Notes: generated by a model not told the origin, from the sequence alone. Positions 23,999 through 31,290 are shown, counted from the stretch's first letter. The stretch: 37,205 nucleotides of DNA from an uncultured Bacteroidales bacterium (GCA_937877465.1 CALFIT010000115.1:1-37205), one strand, 5' to 3'. Numbers and translations: made by a program.

Positions 23999-24006
23999 TA
24001 CCTTTG
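23999..24006 (+). promoter_or_regulatory. -7 promoter element for the DUF3843 gene
   Basis: TACCTTTG matches TAnnTTTG, 20 nt upstream of the ATG at 24027. No well-spaced -33 TTG is visible. Confidence 0.5.
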
Positions 24007-24026
24007 CCCAATCAAAATGATACCGA

Positions 24027-25556
24027 ATGCGCAGAAAAACCATCTTCCCGATTGACTGGGTGAAATGCCATCCCTACAAGCAGGCCAAGGAAACCGACAC
24101 CTATTACGCCCACCTTGCCGACCGTGTTTTCAACGTGATTTACGGCTCCGAAATCTCGTATTTCTTTGATGATGAGAGGGAAACCATAGCCCACATCGCC
24201 GTGCGTCTGACAATGTATCTGGAAGATTTGGTCTCTGAAACTGGGGTCTGGAAGGCGGCCTTGGCCGAGTTCAAGAAACGCTATGGGGTGCCGCTGCCCT
24301 TCCATGAGTTGGGCGACGACTACGAGGAAGGCTTTGTCAACAAGGAGGAAGTGCGTTTCCTGTTGTGGAACGAGATGCAAACCTACGACGGTAACGACAG
24401 CTTCATCAATCCTGAGAACCCTGCAGTCACAGCCGTTGCAGACGATGTTTTTTATTTGTTGGACGAGGCTTGGGAAACCGCTCCCGAAAACGATCGGCTT
24501 CACGATTTCCTCCATAATGAAGCGGCTGTTCAGTCTTATTGGGAAGCACGGACGATATTGGAGTGGTTTTCCCAGTATTCTTTTGTTTACCCGGGAGCGG
24601 AAGACGACTTTATTGACGCTATGTGGGAAGGTGAAAGGGAAGACGATACGCCTGAAACCATCCACATGCGGGCCTACACCGTCAGGACACAGAACGCTTT
24701 CTGCAACAAGCACAACCTGCTTTCCATCACGCCGCCGCAATGGATGGCCCGAATCCGCAAGCCGGAGGAAAGGGAAATGTGGGAAAACCTCAAATGGCGG
24801 CATATCTCCATGTTACGCTTCGACGACGAGAACGAAACGCAAGTCTTGTGCAAAGACCTGATCCACGATGAGGATTTCGCCTTAGAGAAAGACGCTTTCA
24901 ATGCCGATTTCCTCCGCAAGCAACTGCGCAAGGGCGACGTGTTGTATTGTTCGTTGGTCTCGTATCAGGGCATGTGGTACCAATGCGGACAATTGGTGAA
25001 TTTGAAGATGGATGACAAGTTGCAAGGGTTCATTGACGAGCAACGCCATAAGCAGGAAAACATTGATTATCAGTCCACACTGTATCCCAGATTCAAGGAG
25101 GTTTCAGGAGGACGTGATATTATTTTTGTTGGTTCGCAAGAAGAATTGCAAGATGTATATGTGAAGATGGGGTTCAAGGGAATGGGTGATTTCAAGATTG
25201 ATTTCGATGAGAATTGCATGATTATGTGTTCACCCATCAACGGCCTTGTTTTGGTGCCCGACCAAGCGGACTGTATTTGTGTCGATTACAATCCCTTCTA
25301 TGACAAAGCCTACGCGAAGGAAAACGCGCACCAGTTCTATCTCAACGCGGAGTTGATTGACTATCGCGAGGCCTGTGACCTGCACGACCACAACCTCTTG
25401 CCCGACGCGCAATTGAAAAGCCTCAAAGGTGACGACTACGCGAACCGGTTCCTGCACGAAAACGGCAGCTACATCATCGACTATGTCTTCAGGAAGACGC
25501 GGGAATACGACTATGACGCGAAGTTTGAGTTGATACAGATAAGTTCTAAGGAATGA
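24027..25556 (+). CDS. DUF3843 family protein
   Basis: 509-residue soluble protein, no signal peptide, acidic, with many aromatic residues. The N-terminal IFPIDWVKCHPYKQAKETDT and the VRLTMYLEDLVSETGVWKAA segment resemble the Bacteroidota DUF3843 family, function unknown. I see no recognisable catalytic motif. It has its own promoter and sits between the two rlmB-tail repeats. Its stop codon TGA (25554-25556) overlaps the first bases of the second repeat (GATTCG from 25555), so the right-hand junction of the segment falls exactly at the end of this gene. Confidence 0.75.
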   Translation: MRRKTIFPIDWVKCHPYKQAKETDTYYAHLADRVFNVIYGSEISYFFDDERETIAHIAVRLTMYLEDLVSETGVWKAALAEFKKRYGVPLPFHELGDDYEEGFVNKEEVRFLLWNEMQTYDGNDSFINPENPAVTAVADDVFYLLDEAWETAPENDRLHDFLHNEAAVQSYWEARTILEWFSQYSFVYPGAEDDFIDAMWEGEREDDTPETIHMRAYTVRTQNAFCNKHNLLSITPPQWMARIRKPEEREMWENLKWRHISMLRFDDENETQVLCKDLIHDEDFALEKDAFNADFLRKQLRKGDVLYCSLVSYQGMWYQCGQLVNLKMDDKLQGFIDEQRHKQENIDYQSTLYPRFKEVSGGRDIIFVGSQEELQDVYVKMGFKGMGDFKIDFDENCMIMCSPINGLVLVPDQADCICVDYNPFYDKAYAKENAHQFYLNAELIDYREACDLHDHNLLPDAQLKSLKGDDYANRFLHENGSYIIDYVFRKTREYDYDAKFELIQISSKE

Positions 25557-25626
25557 TTCGCTGAACGTCTCCGTGGCCACGGGTGTGGTTTGCTTCGAGG
25601 TGGTGAGGCGGAGGATGGGGGCGTAA
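25555..25626 (+). pseudogene. Orphan 3' end of an rlmB/trmH gene (23 codons plus stop)
   Basis: Read from 25555 it encodes DSLNVSVATGVVCFEVVR then RRMGA and TAA, matching the rlmB C-terminus apart from Q-to-R and an added Ala. Five of six base changes are synonymous, so the copy diverged while still part of a selected gene, i.e. it is probably the tail of a different rlmB allele. It has no start codon and is too short to act alone. Confidence 0.88.
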
Positions 25627-25674
25627 AATTATATCTTGCATTTTATGGAAAATGTTTATATTTGCAGGCGGAAA
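25627..25674 (+). repeat. Copy 2 of the rlmB-tail repeat: spacer and promoter part
   Basis: It continues the 25555-25626 remnant into a diverged spacer, then a 22-nt block (25653-25674) identical to the one downstream of rlmB. Confidence 0.8.
25657..25664 (+). promoter_or_regulatory. -7 promoter element for the DUF4160-DUF2442 pair
   Basis: TATATTTG matches TAnnTTTG, 22 nt upstream of the ATG at 25687, inside the repeated block. Confidence 0.6.
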
Positions 25675-25686
25675 TAATAGATAACT

Positions 25687-25977
25687 ATGCCAAAAGCGTT
25701 CATATATGCAACAGCGAAAGTGATTTGGACCTTCTTGTTCTATGGAACTGACAACAACGAGAATCGTGCGCATGTCCATGTTGGTAAGGCAGGAGTGGTT
25801 GATTTGGGAAAGATATGGTTGGAGCCTGAAGTCGAGATTGCGAAAAAGGGCGAATTGACTGATAAGCAAATAGCACAAGTTCTCGGAATCGCCAAAAGGT
25901 TTCAGAAAGAGTTGCTGGAGCAATGGGTAAAGTTTAAGGCTGGTGAAAAAGTGAAAAGCATAAAAGTAAAGGAGTAA
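25687..25977 (+). CDS. DUF4160-like protein (toxin-antitoxin-type partner)
   Basis: 96-residue protein. WTFLFYGTDNNENRAHVHVG matches the family pattern of an aromatic strand followed by an HxHV histidine pair. KIWLEPEVEIAKKGELTDKQ and the helix IAQVLGIAKRFQKELLEQW complete the domain. DUF4160 genes commonly sit next to DUF2442 genes and are predicted toxin-antitoxin components; which partner would be toxic is not established. The next gene starts 2 nt after its stop. Base composition is more AT-rich than the core genes, consistent with transfer. Confidence 0.75.
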   Translation: MPKAFIYATAKVIWTFLFYGTDNNENRAHVHVGKAGVVDLGKIWLEPEVEIAKKGELTDKQIAQVLGIAKRFQKELLEQWVKFKAGEKVKSIKVKE

Positions 25978-25979
25978 TA

Positions 25980-26246
25980 ATGTACACAATTGAAGGTTAT
26001 TGGGATGTGGTCCCACGAATTAAGAGTGTCTCTTTCCCGATGCGGGGCAAGATGCAGATTGCTTTGCAGGATGGCCGGATTATCGTTGTCTCTGTTTCAA
26101 AGTTCCCGAGCGTGAAGCGTTTGAGCATGGAGCAAAGGAAGAAATGGTACATACTCGGCAACGGCTTCTCGTTTGAGGATTCCGACGAGGTTATCCATAT
26201 AGAACAAATACTTGGAAATTTCGCCACTTACGCCCATGAGGCATAG
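25980..26246 (+). CDS. DUF2442-like protein
   Basis: 88-residue protein. Strand-rich N-terminal half (YWDVVPRIKSVSFPMRGKMQIALQDG, shown only in part by IIVVSVSKFPSVKRL), then SMEQRKKWYILGNGFSFEDS and a closing VIHIEQILGN, the usual DUF2442 order in which a Trp/Asp-containing segment ends the domain. It is coupled to the DUF4160 gene (2-nt gap) and shares its promoter. Probable accessory or antitoxin-type role by association only. Confidence 0.72.
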   Translation: MYTIEGYWDVVPRIKSVSFPMRGKMQIALQDGRIIVVSVSKFPSVKRLSMEQRKKWYILGNGFSFEDSDEVIHIEQILGNFATYAHEA

Positions 26247-26342
26247 TGACGATGGGATAAATGATTAGTTGAACAAAAATAAAAGAACAAAAGAACAAGA
26301 CAAACTGAAATAGACATATTAGCAGATAGCGTTTTCGCTCAC

Positions 26343-26458
26343 ATTGCTCTTGAAGTTCCACAAATTAAGCACAATTGTGAAGGCGGTAAGCGCTCACGAG
26401 ATAATCGTGGGGCTTTACTGACTACAGTTGTGCAGGTCGTGGAACACCTTAGAGCAAT
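26343..26458. other. Nested 116-nt inverted-repeat element, attC-like in layout
   Basis: Outer arms ATTGCTCT (26343-26350) and AGAGCAAT (26451-26458) pair, as do TTCCAC and GTGGAA further in. Inside, GCACAAT (26369-26375) pairs with GTTGTGC (26427-26433, one mismatch or G-U). GGTAAGC (26385-26391) pairs with GCTTTAC (26412-26418, one bulge-type mismatch). CACGA (26395-26399) pairs with TCGTG (26405-26409). Two box pairs separated by unequal spacers around a terminal hairpin recall an integron attC site, but the boxes deviate from RYYYAAC/GTTRRRY and no integrase gene is present. It could equally be a structured RNA or a MITE remnant. Confidence 0.5.
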
Positions 26459-26484
26459 AGGAAGTGTCCCACGATTTGTTTTTA
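26437..26484 (+). terminator. Possible terminator, alternative to the long hairpin
   Basis: TCGTGG-a-ACAC (26437-26447) can pair with GTGT-c-CCACGA (26464-26474), followed by TTTGTTTTTA. It shares bases with the right arm of the 26343-26458 element, so the two folds exclude each other. It lies about 190 bp after the DUF2442 stop. Confidence 0.4.
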
Positions 26485-26521
26485 TATGAAATCAACCTAA
26501 TTAACTCTATAATAAACAATT

Positions 26522-26549
26522 AAAAGTTGCGCCCGTCACGAATTTAGGG
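26522..26549 (+). repeat. 28-nt leader motif, copy 1
   Basis: AAAAGTTGCGCCCG begins a 28-nt block ending TTAGGG. It matches 27152-27179 at 23 of 28 positions. It lies 8 nt upstream of the ATG at 26558. I see no TAnnTTTG box here. Confidence 0.65.
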
Positions 26550-26557
26550 ATTTTAAG

Positions 26558-27145
26558 ATGAAGAAAAAACTCACAATGACAAATTCAGTTTGCAGGATTA
26601 TGCTAATGCAAGTATTTCTGGCACTTGGCATAATTACGGTCAATGCCCAAGATGCAAAGAAAGAAAACGAGACAAAGACAAAGATGGAAATTTTCTCATC
26701 CAAAACAGGAGTCATTACTAAGTTTGTCGATTTTAATCTGGCAAAGTTACCAACTCTTTATTCAAGTGCTGATACAAGAATTAGAGTCCTCAAAAGTGGA
26801 AATAATGATATGTACTTCTACCAAATTGAAAAAGAAGGAAAGTATAGCTCCACGACAGCCTCAATCGAATACACGGATTTGCTTGAGGTGATTAAAGCTC
26901 TCAAGACCTTAAAATCAGAAGTGAATGCGGATGTGGAAAGCAATCCTGACTACATGGAAAACAAGTTTACAACGTCTGATGGATTTCAACTTGGTTACTT
27001 TGTCTCAAATGGAAAGTCAACGTGGTACGTTCGCTTGGAGAAATATGGCACTGACAACACCTTGTTCTTAAGGTCTGTTGATGATTTCGAACAGTCAATG
27101 GAAAATGCAAAGAATAAAATCAACGAATTGAAAAATAAACAATAA
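26558..27145 (+). CDS. Hypothetical secreted protein
   Basis: 195 residues, family not recognised. MKKKLTMTNSVC then a hydrophobic stretch to about residue 30 (ALGIITVNAQ) is a Sec signal peptide with likely cleavage after NA or AQ. The mature part is hydrophilic and Lys/Asn-rich, with alternating short strands and a C-terminal helix (FEQSMENAKNKINELKNK). No lipobox. The codons are much richer in A/T than in the flanking core genes, suggesting recent transfer. Preceded by leader motif copy 1 and followed after 6 nt by copy 2. Confidence 0.75.
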   Translation: MKKKLTMTNSVCRIMLMQVFLALGIITVNAQDAKKENETKTKMEIFSSKTGVITKFVDFNLAKLPTLYSSADTRIRVLKSGNNDMYFYQIEKEGKYSSTTASIEYTDLLEVIKALKTLKSEVNADVESNPDYMENKFTTSDGFQLGYFVSNGKSTWYVRLEKYGTDNTLFLRSVDDFEQSMENAKNKINELKNKQ

Positions 27146-27151
27146 AACATA

Positions 27152-27179
27152 AAAAGTTGTGCCCGACACAATATTAGGG
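27152..27179 (+). repeat. 28-nt leader motif, copy 2
   Basis: AAAAGTTGTGCCCG begins a block ending TTAGGG, a 23/28 match to 26522-26549. TTGTG/CACAA around CCCGA makes a small hairpin here. It lies 9 nt upstream of the ATG at 27189. Confidence 0.65.
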
Positions 27180-27188
27180 TAGAATAAA

Positions 27189-27494
27189 ATGAAGAAATTA
27201 TTTATGTCTTTAGCAATTTTGCTTGCGTTTTCAGCTTGCTCTGTAAACACGAACTGGGAATATAAGATTGTTACTATTGACGGGAAATCGACATCAGATT
27301 TTGACTCGAATCAGTTCTCCGTTTCAAGTGATGATCTTAATCTTTTTGGTGCCGAAGGATGGGAGTTGGTGGATGTGTACACAATTGAAAGCACTGTATA
27401 TCCAAATTTCGGCAATTCTGAGTATGTTACAGGCATAAGAGAGAATACAAGGACGGAAAGTGTGAACTATGTATTTAAAAGAAGGGAAAAATAG
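27189..27494 (+). CDS. DUF4177-like lipoprotein
   Basis: 101 residues. MKKLFMSLAILLAFSAC is a lipoprotein signal peptide with the lipid-modified Cys at residue 17. The mature part begins WEYKIVTIDGK, includes LNLFGAEGWELVDVYTI and ends YVFKRREK, the pattern of DUF4177 domains (WEYKxV ... LxxxGxEGWELV ... YxFKR). These are small beta-rich domains of unknown function. AT-rich, with the next lipoprotein gene starting 2 nt after its stop, so both belong to one operon. Confidence 0.75.
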   Translation: MKKLFMSLAILLAFSACSVNTNWEYKIVTIDGKSTSDFDSNQFSVSSDDLNLFGAEGWELVDVYTIESTVYPNFGNSEYVTGIRENTRTESVNYVFKRREK

Positions 27495-27496
27495 TC

Positions 27497-28429
27497 ATGG
27501 TTAGAAGAATTGCTCCATTAGTAGTAACAGTTGCCTTTCTTGCTTCCTGTTCATCCATTCCCGACAAAAACATTTTTGTTCCTCTTGATTCAAAAGAACT
27601 TGCAAAAGCGATGAAAAGCGATAGCTTGTTTGAAAGTTTCTATACGGAATTGAGAGAAGATGTCGATGGCTTCAATGAGATTGAGAAAGCTAAGTTTAGC
27701 GACATTACATATCGTAAATTGTTCAGAGCAGAATCATATCTTGATGATACAGCTGTTTCTGGGCCTTTATATAGAAAATGGTCGACTGAATGGAATGAAA
27801 AATACGGACTTTTTGATTCAAAAGTAGATTCTGTAATTGCCTATTGGGAAAATTATAAACGCACCAATGGGCTTGACAGGTATGTTTCTGTCGAATTTGC
27901 AGTTTTGGATAAAGACTATTACAGTTATAGTTACGATGTTAAGGATGTCAATATGGGTTTTAGACTAACACCGATAGAAGGTACAATTGAACAAGTAAAA
28001 TTTACTTATCGGTATTCCGCGAAAATCAATAGTTTTTATGGAGAGAAACATAGTTGTATAAGCACTACTCCTTTCAGCTCGTCCGTGGTTCGATATTGGG
28101 AAGTGAGTTATTCTGATGAAAAGACCCTCAAGAATCTTTCTACAGATAGTTTTTTGCGCGACTACGATATCGAAATTGAAATAACAGATGTCAGAAAAGA
28201 TGGGATAAATTATCGGTTATCGGATTTACGAATACCTGAATCTGTAGAGGATTACTTGGACAATAATATGGATTTTATGGAATCATACTATCGGGAAAAA
28301 ATCATCAGTGAATTGATTTGCAAAGACTATGTTAGGATGTATAAATATATCATAGGTCAGGAGAAATCTTTGCTAAGATCAAAGTTCCCAAGAGAATCGG
28401 TGTTTATAGAATATGTTGAGGGAAGGTAG
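27497..28429 (+). CDS. Hypothetical lipoprotein
   Basis: 310 residues, family not recognised. MVRRIAPLVVTVAFLASC gives a lipobox with Cys18. The mature part is acidic and Ser/Tyr/Asp-rich, with a strand-rich middle (about residues 130-235) and a helical C-terminus. No catalytic motif seen. It follows the DUF4177-like lipoprotein gene after 2 nt and ends upstream of a strong bidirectional terminator. AT-rich codons like its two upstream neighbours. Confidence 0.75.
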   Translation: MVRRIAPLVVTVAFLASCSSIPDKNIFVPLDSKELAKAMKSDSLFESFYTELREDVDGFNEIEKAKFSDITYRKLFRAESYLDDTAVSGPLYRKWSTEWNEKYGLFDSKVDSVIAYWENYKRTNGLDRYVSVEFAVLDKDYYSYSYDVKDVNMGFRLTPIEGTIEQVKFTYRYSAKINSFYGEKHSCISTTPFSSSVVRYWEVSYSDEKTLKNLSTDSFLRDYDIEIEITDVRKDGINYRLSDLRIPESVEDYLDNNMDFMESYYREKIISELICKDYVRMYKYIIGQEKSLLRSKFPRESVFIEYVEGR

Positions 28430-28464
28430 TGCTAGTGATGGATTAACAAACTGTAAAATAAATG

Positions 28465-28493
28465 AAAAAAAGGAGGCAAACGCCTCCTTTTTT
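28465..28493. terminator. Bidirectional terminator closing the accessory region
   Basis: Stem GGAGGC (28472-28477) / GCCTCC (28482-28487) with loop AAAC, extended by seven A and six T. It serves the lipoprotein operon (+) and the S9 peptidase (-), whose stop codon it touches. Confidence 0.92.
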
Positions 28494-30591
28494 ATTTAAG
28501 GTATTTATCCAACCAATTGTAGAACCGCCGTTGCCACAGGATTCCGTTCTGCGGCTTCAGCACCCAGTGGTTCTCGTCGGGGAAATAGAGGAACTCGGCG
28601 TCGAGGCCGCGTAGGATGGCGGCGTTGTAGGCCTGCATGCCTTGCGTGAAGCAGATGCGGTAGTCGTTGCCGCCGTGGATGACGAGGATGGGCGCGGTCC
28701 ATTTGTCGACGAAGAGGTGGGGCGAGTTGGCGTAGGTCTTGCGCACGGTGGGGTTGTTCCTGTCCCAATAGGGGCCGCCGAGGTCCCAGTTGACAAACCA
28801 CATCTCCTCGGTCTCGAGGTATTGCGCCTCAAGGTTGAACATGCCGTCGTGGGCGATGAGGGCCTTGAAACGACCGTCGTGGTGACCGGCCAACCAATAC
28901 ACGCTGAAGCCGCCGAAGCTGGCACCTACGGCACCGAGGCGGTTGGCGTCGATGTATGGCTCCTTGGCCAACTCGTCGATGGCGCTGAGGTAGTCCTTCA
29001 TGCACTGCCCGCCATAGTCGCCGCTGATTTCTTCAAGCCATTCCTGTCCGAAGCCAGGCAAGCCGCGACGGTTGGGGGCGACGATGATGTAGTCGTTGGC
29101 GGCCATCATCTGGAAGTTCCAACGGTAGCTCCAGAACTGGCTCACCGTGCTTTGCGGCCCGCCTTCGCAGTAGAGCAGGGCAGGGTATTGCTTGTTGGCG
29201 TCGAAGTGGGGCGGATAGACGACCCACACGAGCATGTCCTTGCCGTCGGTGGTCTTTACCCAGCGTTCCTTCACGTCGCCCACGGTGAGTTGGGCAAAGA
29301 TGTTGTCGTTGATGTGGGTGATTTGCGTGGCCTCGCCGGTCGTCGGGCTGACGCTGAACAGCTCCGTCGGGTGGCTCATCGACTGGCGGCCTGCAATCAG
29401 ATGGTCGCCGTTGCAGTTTACCGACACATAGTTGTGTTGGCCCGTCGTCAGCTTCTTGATGTCGCCGCTCTCGATGTTGAGGACGTATAGCTGGTCGGTG
29501 GCGTAGGCGTCGCTGATGAAGAAGAGGTGTTGGCTGTCGTCGGCCCAGCTGAAGCCCGTGCAGCATTGGTCGAACTTGGCGGAAAAGTCGGTCTTCTCGC
29601 CCGTTTCGAGGTTCATCACGAAGAGGCGTTGCTTGTCGCTCTCGTAGCCGTCGCGTTCCATGCTCTCCCAGGCCATCCATTTGCCGTCGGGCGAGACGAC
29701 GGGGTTGAGGTCGTAGCCCATCATGCCTTCGGTGAGGTTGCGGCACTCGCCGCTTTGGATGAAATACTGGTAGATGTCGGAGTTGGTCGAGAGGGCGTAG
29801 TCCTTGCCGACCTTCTTGCGGCAGCAATAGACGAAGCTCTGTCCGTCGGGCAGCCACTGGATTTGCTCCATGCCGCCGAAGGGACGCAGTGGCGACTCCC
29901 ATTGCTCGCCTTGCATCGCGTCGAACGAGGCCTCGATTTTGCCGCTGCTGAAGTTGCCCACGAAGATGTGGCCGTAGGTGTCGACCCATTGGTCCCAGTG
30001 GCGATACATCAGGTCGTTGTTGATGCGGCCCGACGACTTGTCCAAGTCGGGATAGATGTCGGCCACGGTCTCTTTCAGTTTCACCTCCTTGGTGAAGATG
30101 ACCTGCTGGCAGTCGGGCGAGTAGAGGAAGCCGTTGATGTCATCCTTCTCATTGGAGACGCATTGGCGGCCTGTGCCGTCGGGGTTGATTTCCCAGAGTT
30201 GCATCACGCCGTCGTCGTTGGGGCAGAGGAAGCCGACCTTCTTGCCGTCGGGGCGCCATTGCGGGCTGTATTCGCTTTGGTTCGAGTTGGACAGGACGCG
30301 GTTGTCCGAGCCGTCGGCGTTCATGATGTACAAGGTGGAGCCGCTGCGGTTTTCCTCCACGCTGTAGTAGGTGACGTTATAAACGATCTGCGAATGGTCG
30401 GGCGAGAGGCTGTATTCGCCGATGCGCCCCATGCTCCAAAGCACTTCGGGTGTCATGATGTCCGACTTGAGGGTGAGTTCCTTTGGGCCGATTTTGTCTT
30501 TGCCTTTCGGCTCTGTTTCAGGCTTTTGCGTGTTGCACGATACGATTGAACAAGTGATCATGGCTAACAGGAATAGTTTGTTTTTTCTCAT
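28492..30591 (-). CDS. S9-family prolyl oligopeptidase lipoprotein, dipeptidyl peptidase 5-like
   Basis: 699-residue serine peptidase. MRKNKLFLLAMITCSIVSC gives a lipoprotein signal with Cys19, so it is membrane-anchored in the envelope. The N-terminal two thirds are WD40-like (PD40) beta-propeller repeats, visible as SPDGKWMAWES, RPDGKKVGFLC and SPDHSQIVYN. The C-terminal alpha/beta hydrolase domain holds the triad: Ser558 in GASFGG, Asp643 in GGNDYRI and His675 in ENHWV. The ENHWVLKPQN tail resembles DPP5 of Porphyromonas; other S9 subclasses are possible. A likely role is releasing dipeptides from exogenous peptides for a proteolytic lifestyle. No clear promoter seen upstream. Confidence 0.9.
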   Translation of the reverse strand: MRKNKLFLLAMITCSIVSCNTQKPETEPKGKDKIGPKELTLKSDIMTPEVLWSMGRIGEYSLSPDHSQIVYNVTYYSVEENRSGSTLYIMNADGSDNRVLSNSNQSEYSPQWRPDGKKVGFLCPNDDGVMQLWEINPDGTGRQCVSNEKDDINGFLYSPDCQQVIFTKEVKLKETVADIYPDLDKSSGRINNDLMYRHWDQWVDTYGHIFVGNFSSGKIEASFDAMQGEQWESPLRPFGGMEQIQWLPDGQSFVYCCRKKVGKDYALSTNSDIYQYFIQSGECRNLTEGMMGYDLNPVVSPDGKWMAWESMERDGYESDKQRLFVMNLETGEKTDFSAKFDQCCTGFSWADDSQHLFFISDAYATDQLYVLNIESGDIKKLTTGQHNYVSVNCNGDHLIAGRQSMSHPTELFSVSPTTGEATQITHINDNIFAQLTVGDVKERWVKTTDGKDMLVWVVYPPHFDANKQYPALLYCEGGPQSTVSQFWSYRWNFQMMAANDYIIVAPNRRGLPGFGQEWLEEISGDYGGQCMKDYLSAIDELAKEPYIDANRLGAVGASFGGFSVYWLAGHHDGRFKALIAHDGMFNLEAQYLETEEMWFVNWDLGGPYWDRNNPTVRKTYANSPHLFVDKWTAPILVIHGGNDYRICFTQGMQAYNAAILRGLDAEFLYFPDENHWVLKPQNGILWQRRFYNWLDKYLK

Positions 30592-30666
30592 ATTGGTAAA
30601 GGTTTGGAAATTTGGGCGTAAAATTACGATTTTTTGTCATGCAATGCTCGGAATTGCAATTTTTTA

Positions 30667-30674
30667 TATCTTTG
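30667..30674 (+). promoter_or_regulatory. -7 promoter element for efp
   Basis: TATCTTTG matches TAnnTTTG, 53 nt upstream of the ATG at 30727. The remainder of the divergent 135-bp gap is AT-rich without other features. Confidence 0.55.
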
Positions 30675-30726
30675 CAGCCTCAAATTGTAAAAAATCGAAT
30701 TTTAAATCATTAAATTACTGAATACT

Positions 30727-31290
30727 ATGTTAAGTCAAGATGTAAAGATTGGAAGCGCCGTCCGTCTGGATGGGAAGATTTATTTCTGCATTGACTTCCA
30801 ACATGTCAAGCCTGGCAAAGGCAACACTATCATGCGTATCAAACTGAAGGATGTGATGAGCGGTAACGTGCTCGAAAAGCGTTTCGACATCGGCGTGAAG
30901 CTCGAAGACGTCCGCGTTGAGCACCGTCCTTACCAGTACCTCTACAAGGAAGGCGAGGACTTCATCTTCATGCACACCGAGACCTACGACCAAATCCCGA
31001 TTGCCGAAGACAACATCACGGGCGTGAAGTTCATGAAGGAAAACGACATTGTGGACGTCGTGGTCGACGCCAGCACTGAGACCATCCTCTTCGCCGAGAT
31101 GCCGGTGAAGACCGTGCTTCAGGTGACCTACACCGAGCCGGGCGAGAAGGGCAACACCGCCACCAACGCCTTGAAGGAAGCCACGGTGGAGACGGGTGCC
31201 AAGGTGCGCGTGCCGCTGTTCATTAACACGGACGACATGATTCGCGTCGACACCCGCACGGGCGAGTACTGCGAGCGCGTGAAGGCCTAA
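30727..31290 (+). CDS. efp: Elongation factor P
   Basis: 187-residue translation factor that rescues ribosomes stalled on polyproline. Domain I (KOW-like) carries the tip loop VKPGKGNTI with Lys31 at the position that is post-translationally modified in many species. OB domains II and III follow, ending VRVPLFINTDDMIRVDTRTG, the EF-P signature region. Full length. Monocistronic: own promoter upstream and a strong terminator downstream. Confidence 0.98.
   Translation: MLSQDVKIGSAVRLDGKIYFCIDFQHVKPGKGNTIMRIKLKDVMSGNVLEKRFDIGVKLEDVRVEHRPYQYLYKEGEDFIFMHTETYDQIPIAEDNITGVKFMKENDIVDVVVDASTETILFAEMPVKTVLQVTYTEPGEKGNTATNALKEATVETGAKVRVPLFINTDDMIRVDTRTGEYCERVKA

Noticed and set aside
25555..25626. A small protein-coding gene at the rlmB-tail fragment
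   Set aside because: It has no start codon or ribosome-binding context of its own and matches only the C-terminal knot tail of RlmB.
26343..26484. Calling a true integron (attC plus cassettes)
   Set aside because: There is no tyrosine integrase gene in the window, only one full hairpin is present, and box sequences deviate from consensus; only attC-like layout is claimed.
26247..26557. Retron or other reverse-transcriptase-linked RNA
   Set aside because: The nested hairpin invites the idea, but no reverse transcriptase gene is present anywhere in the window.
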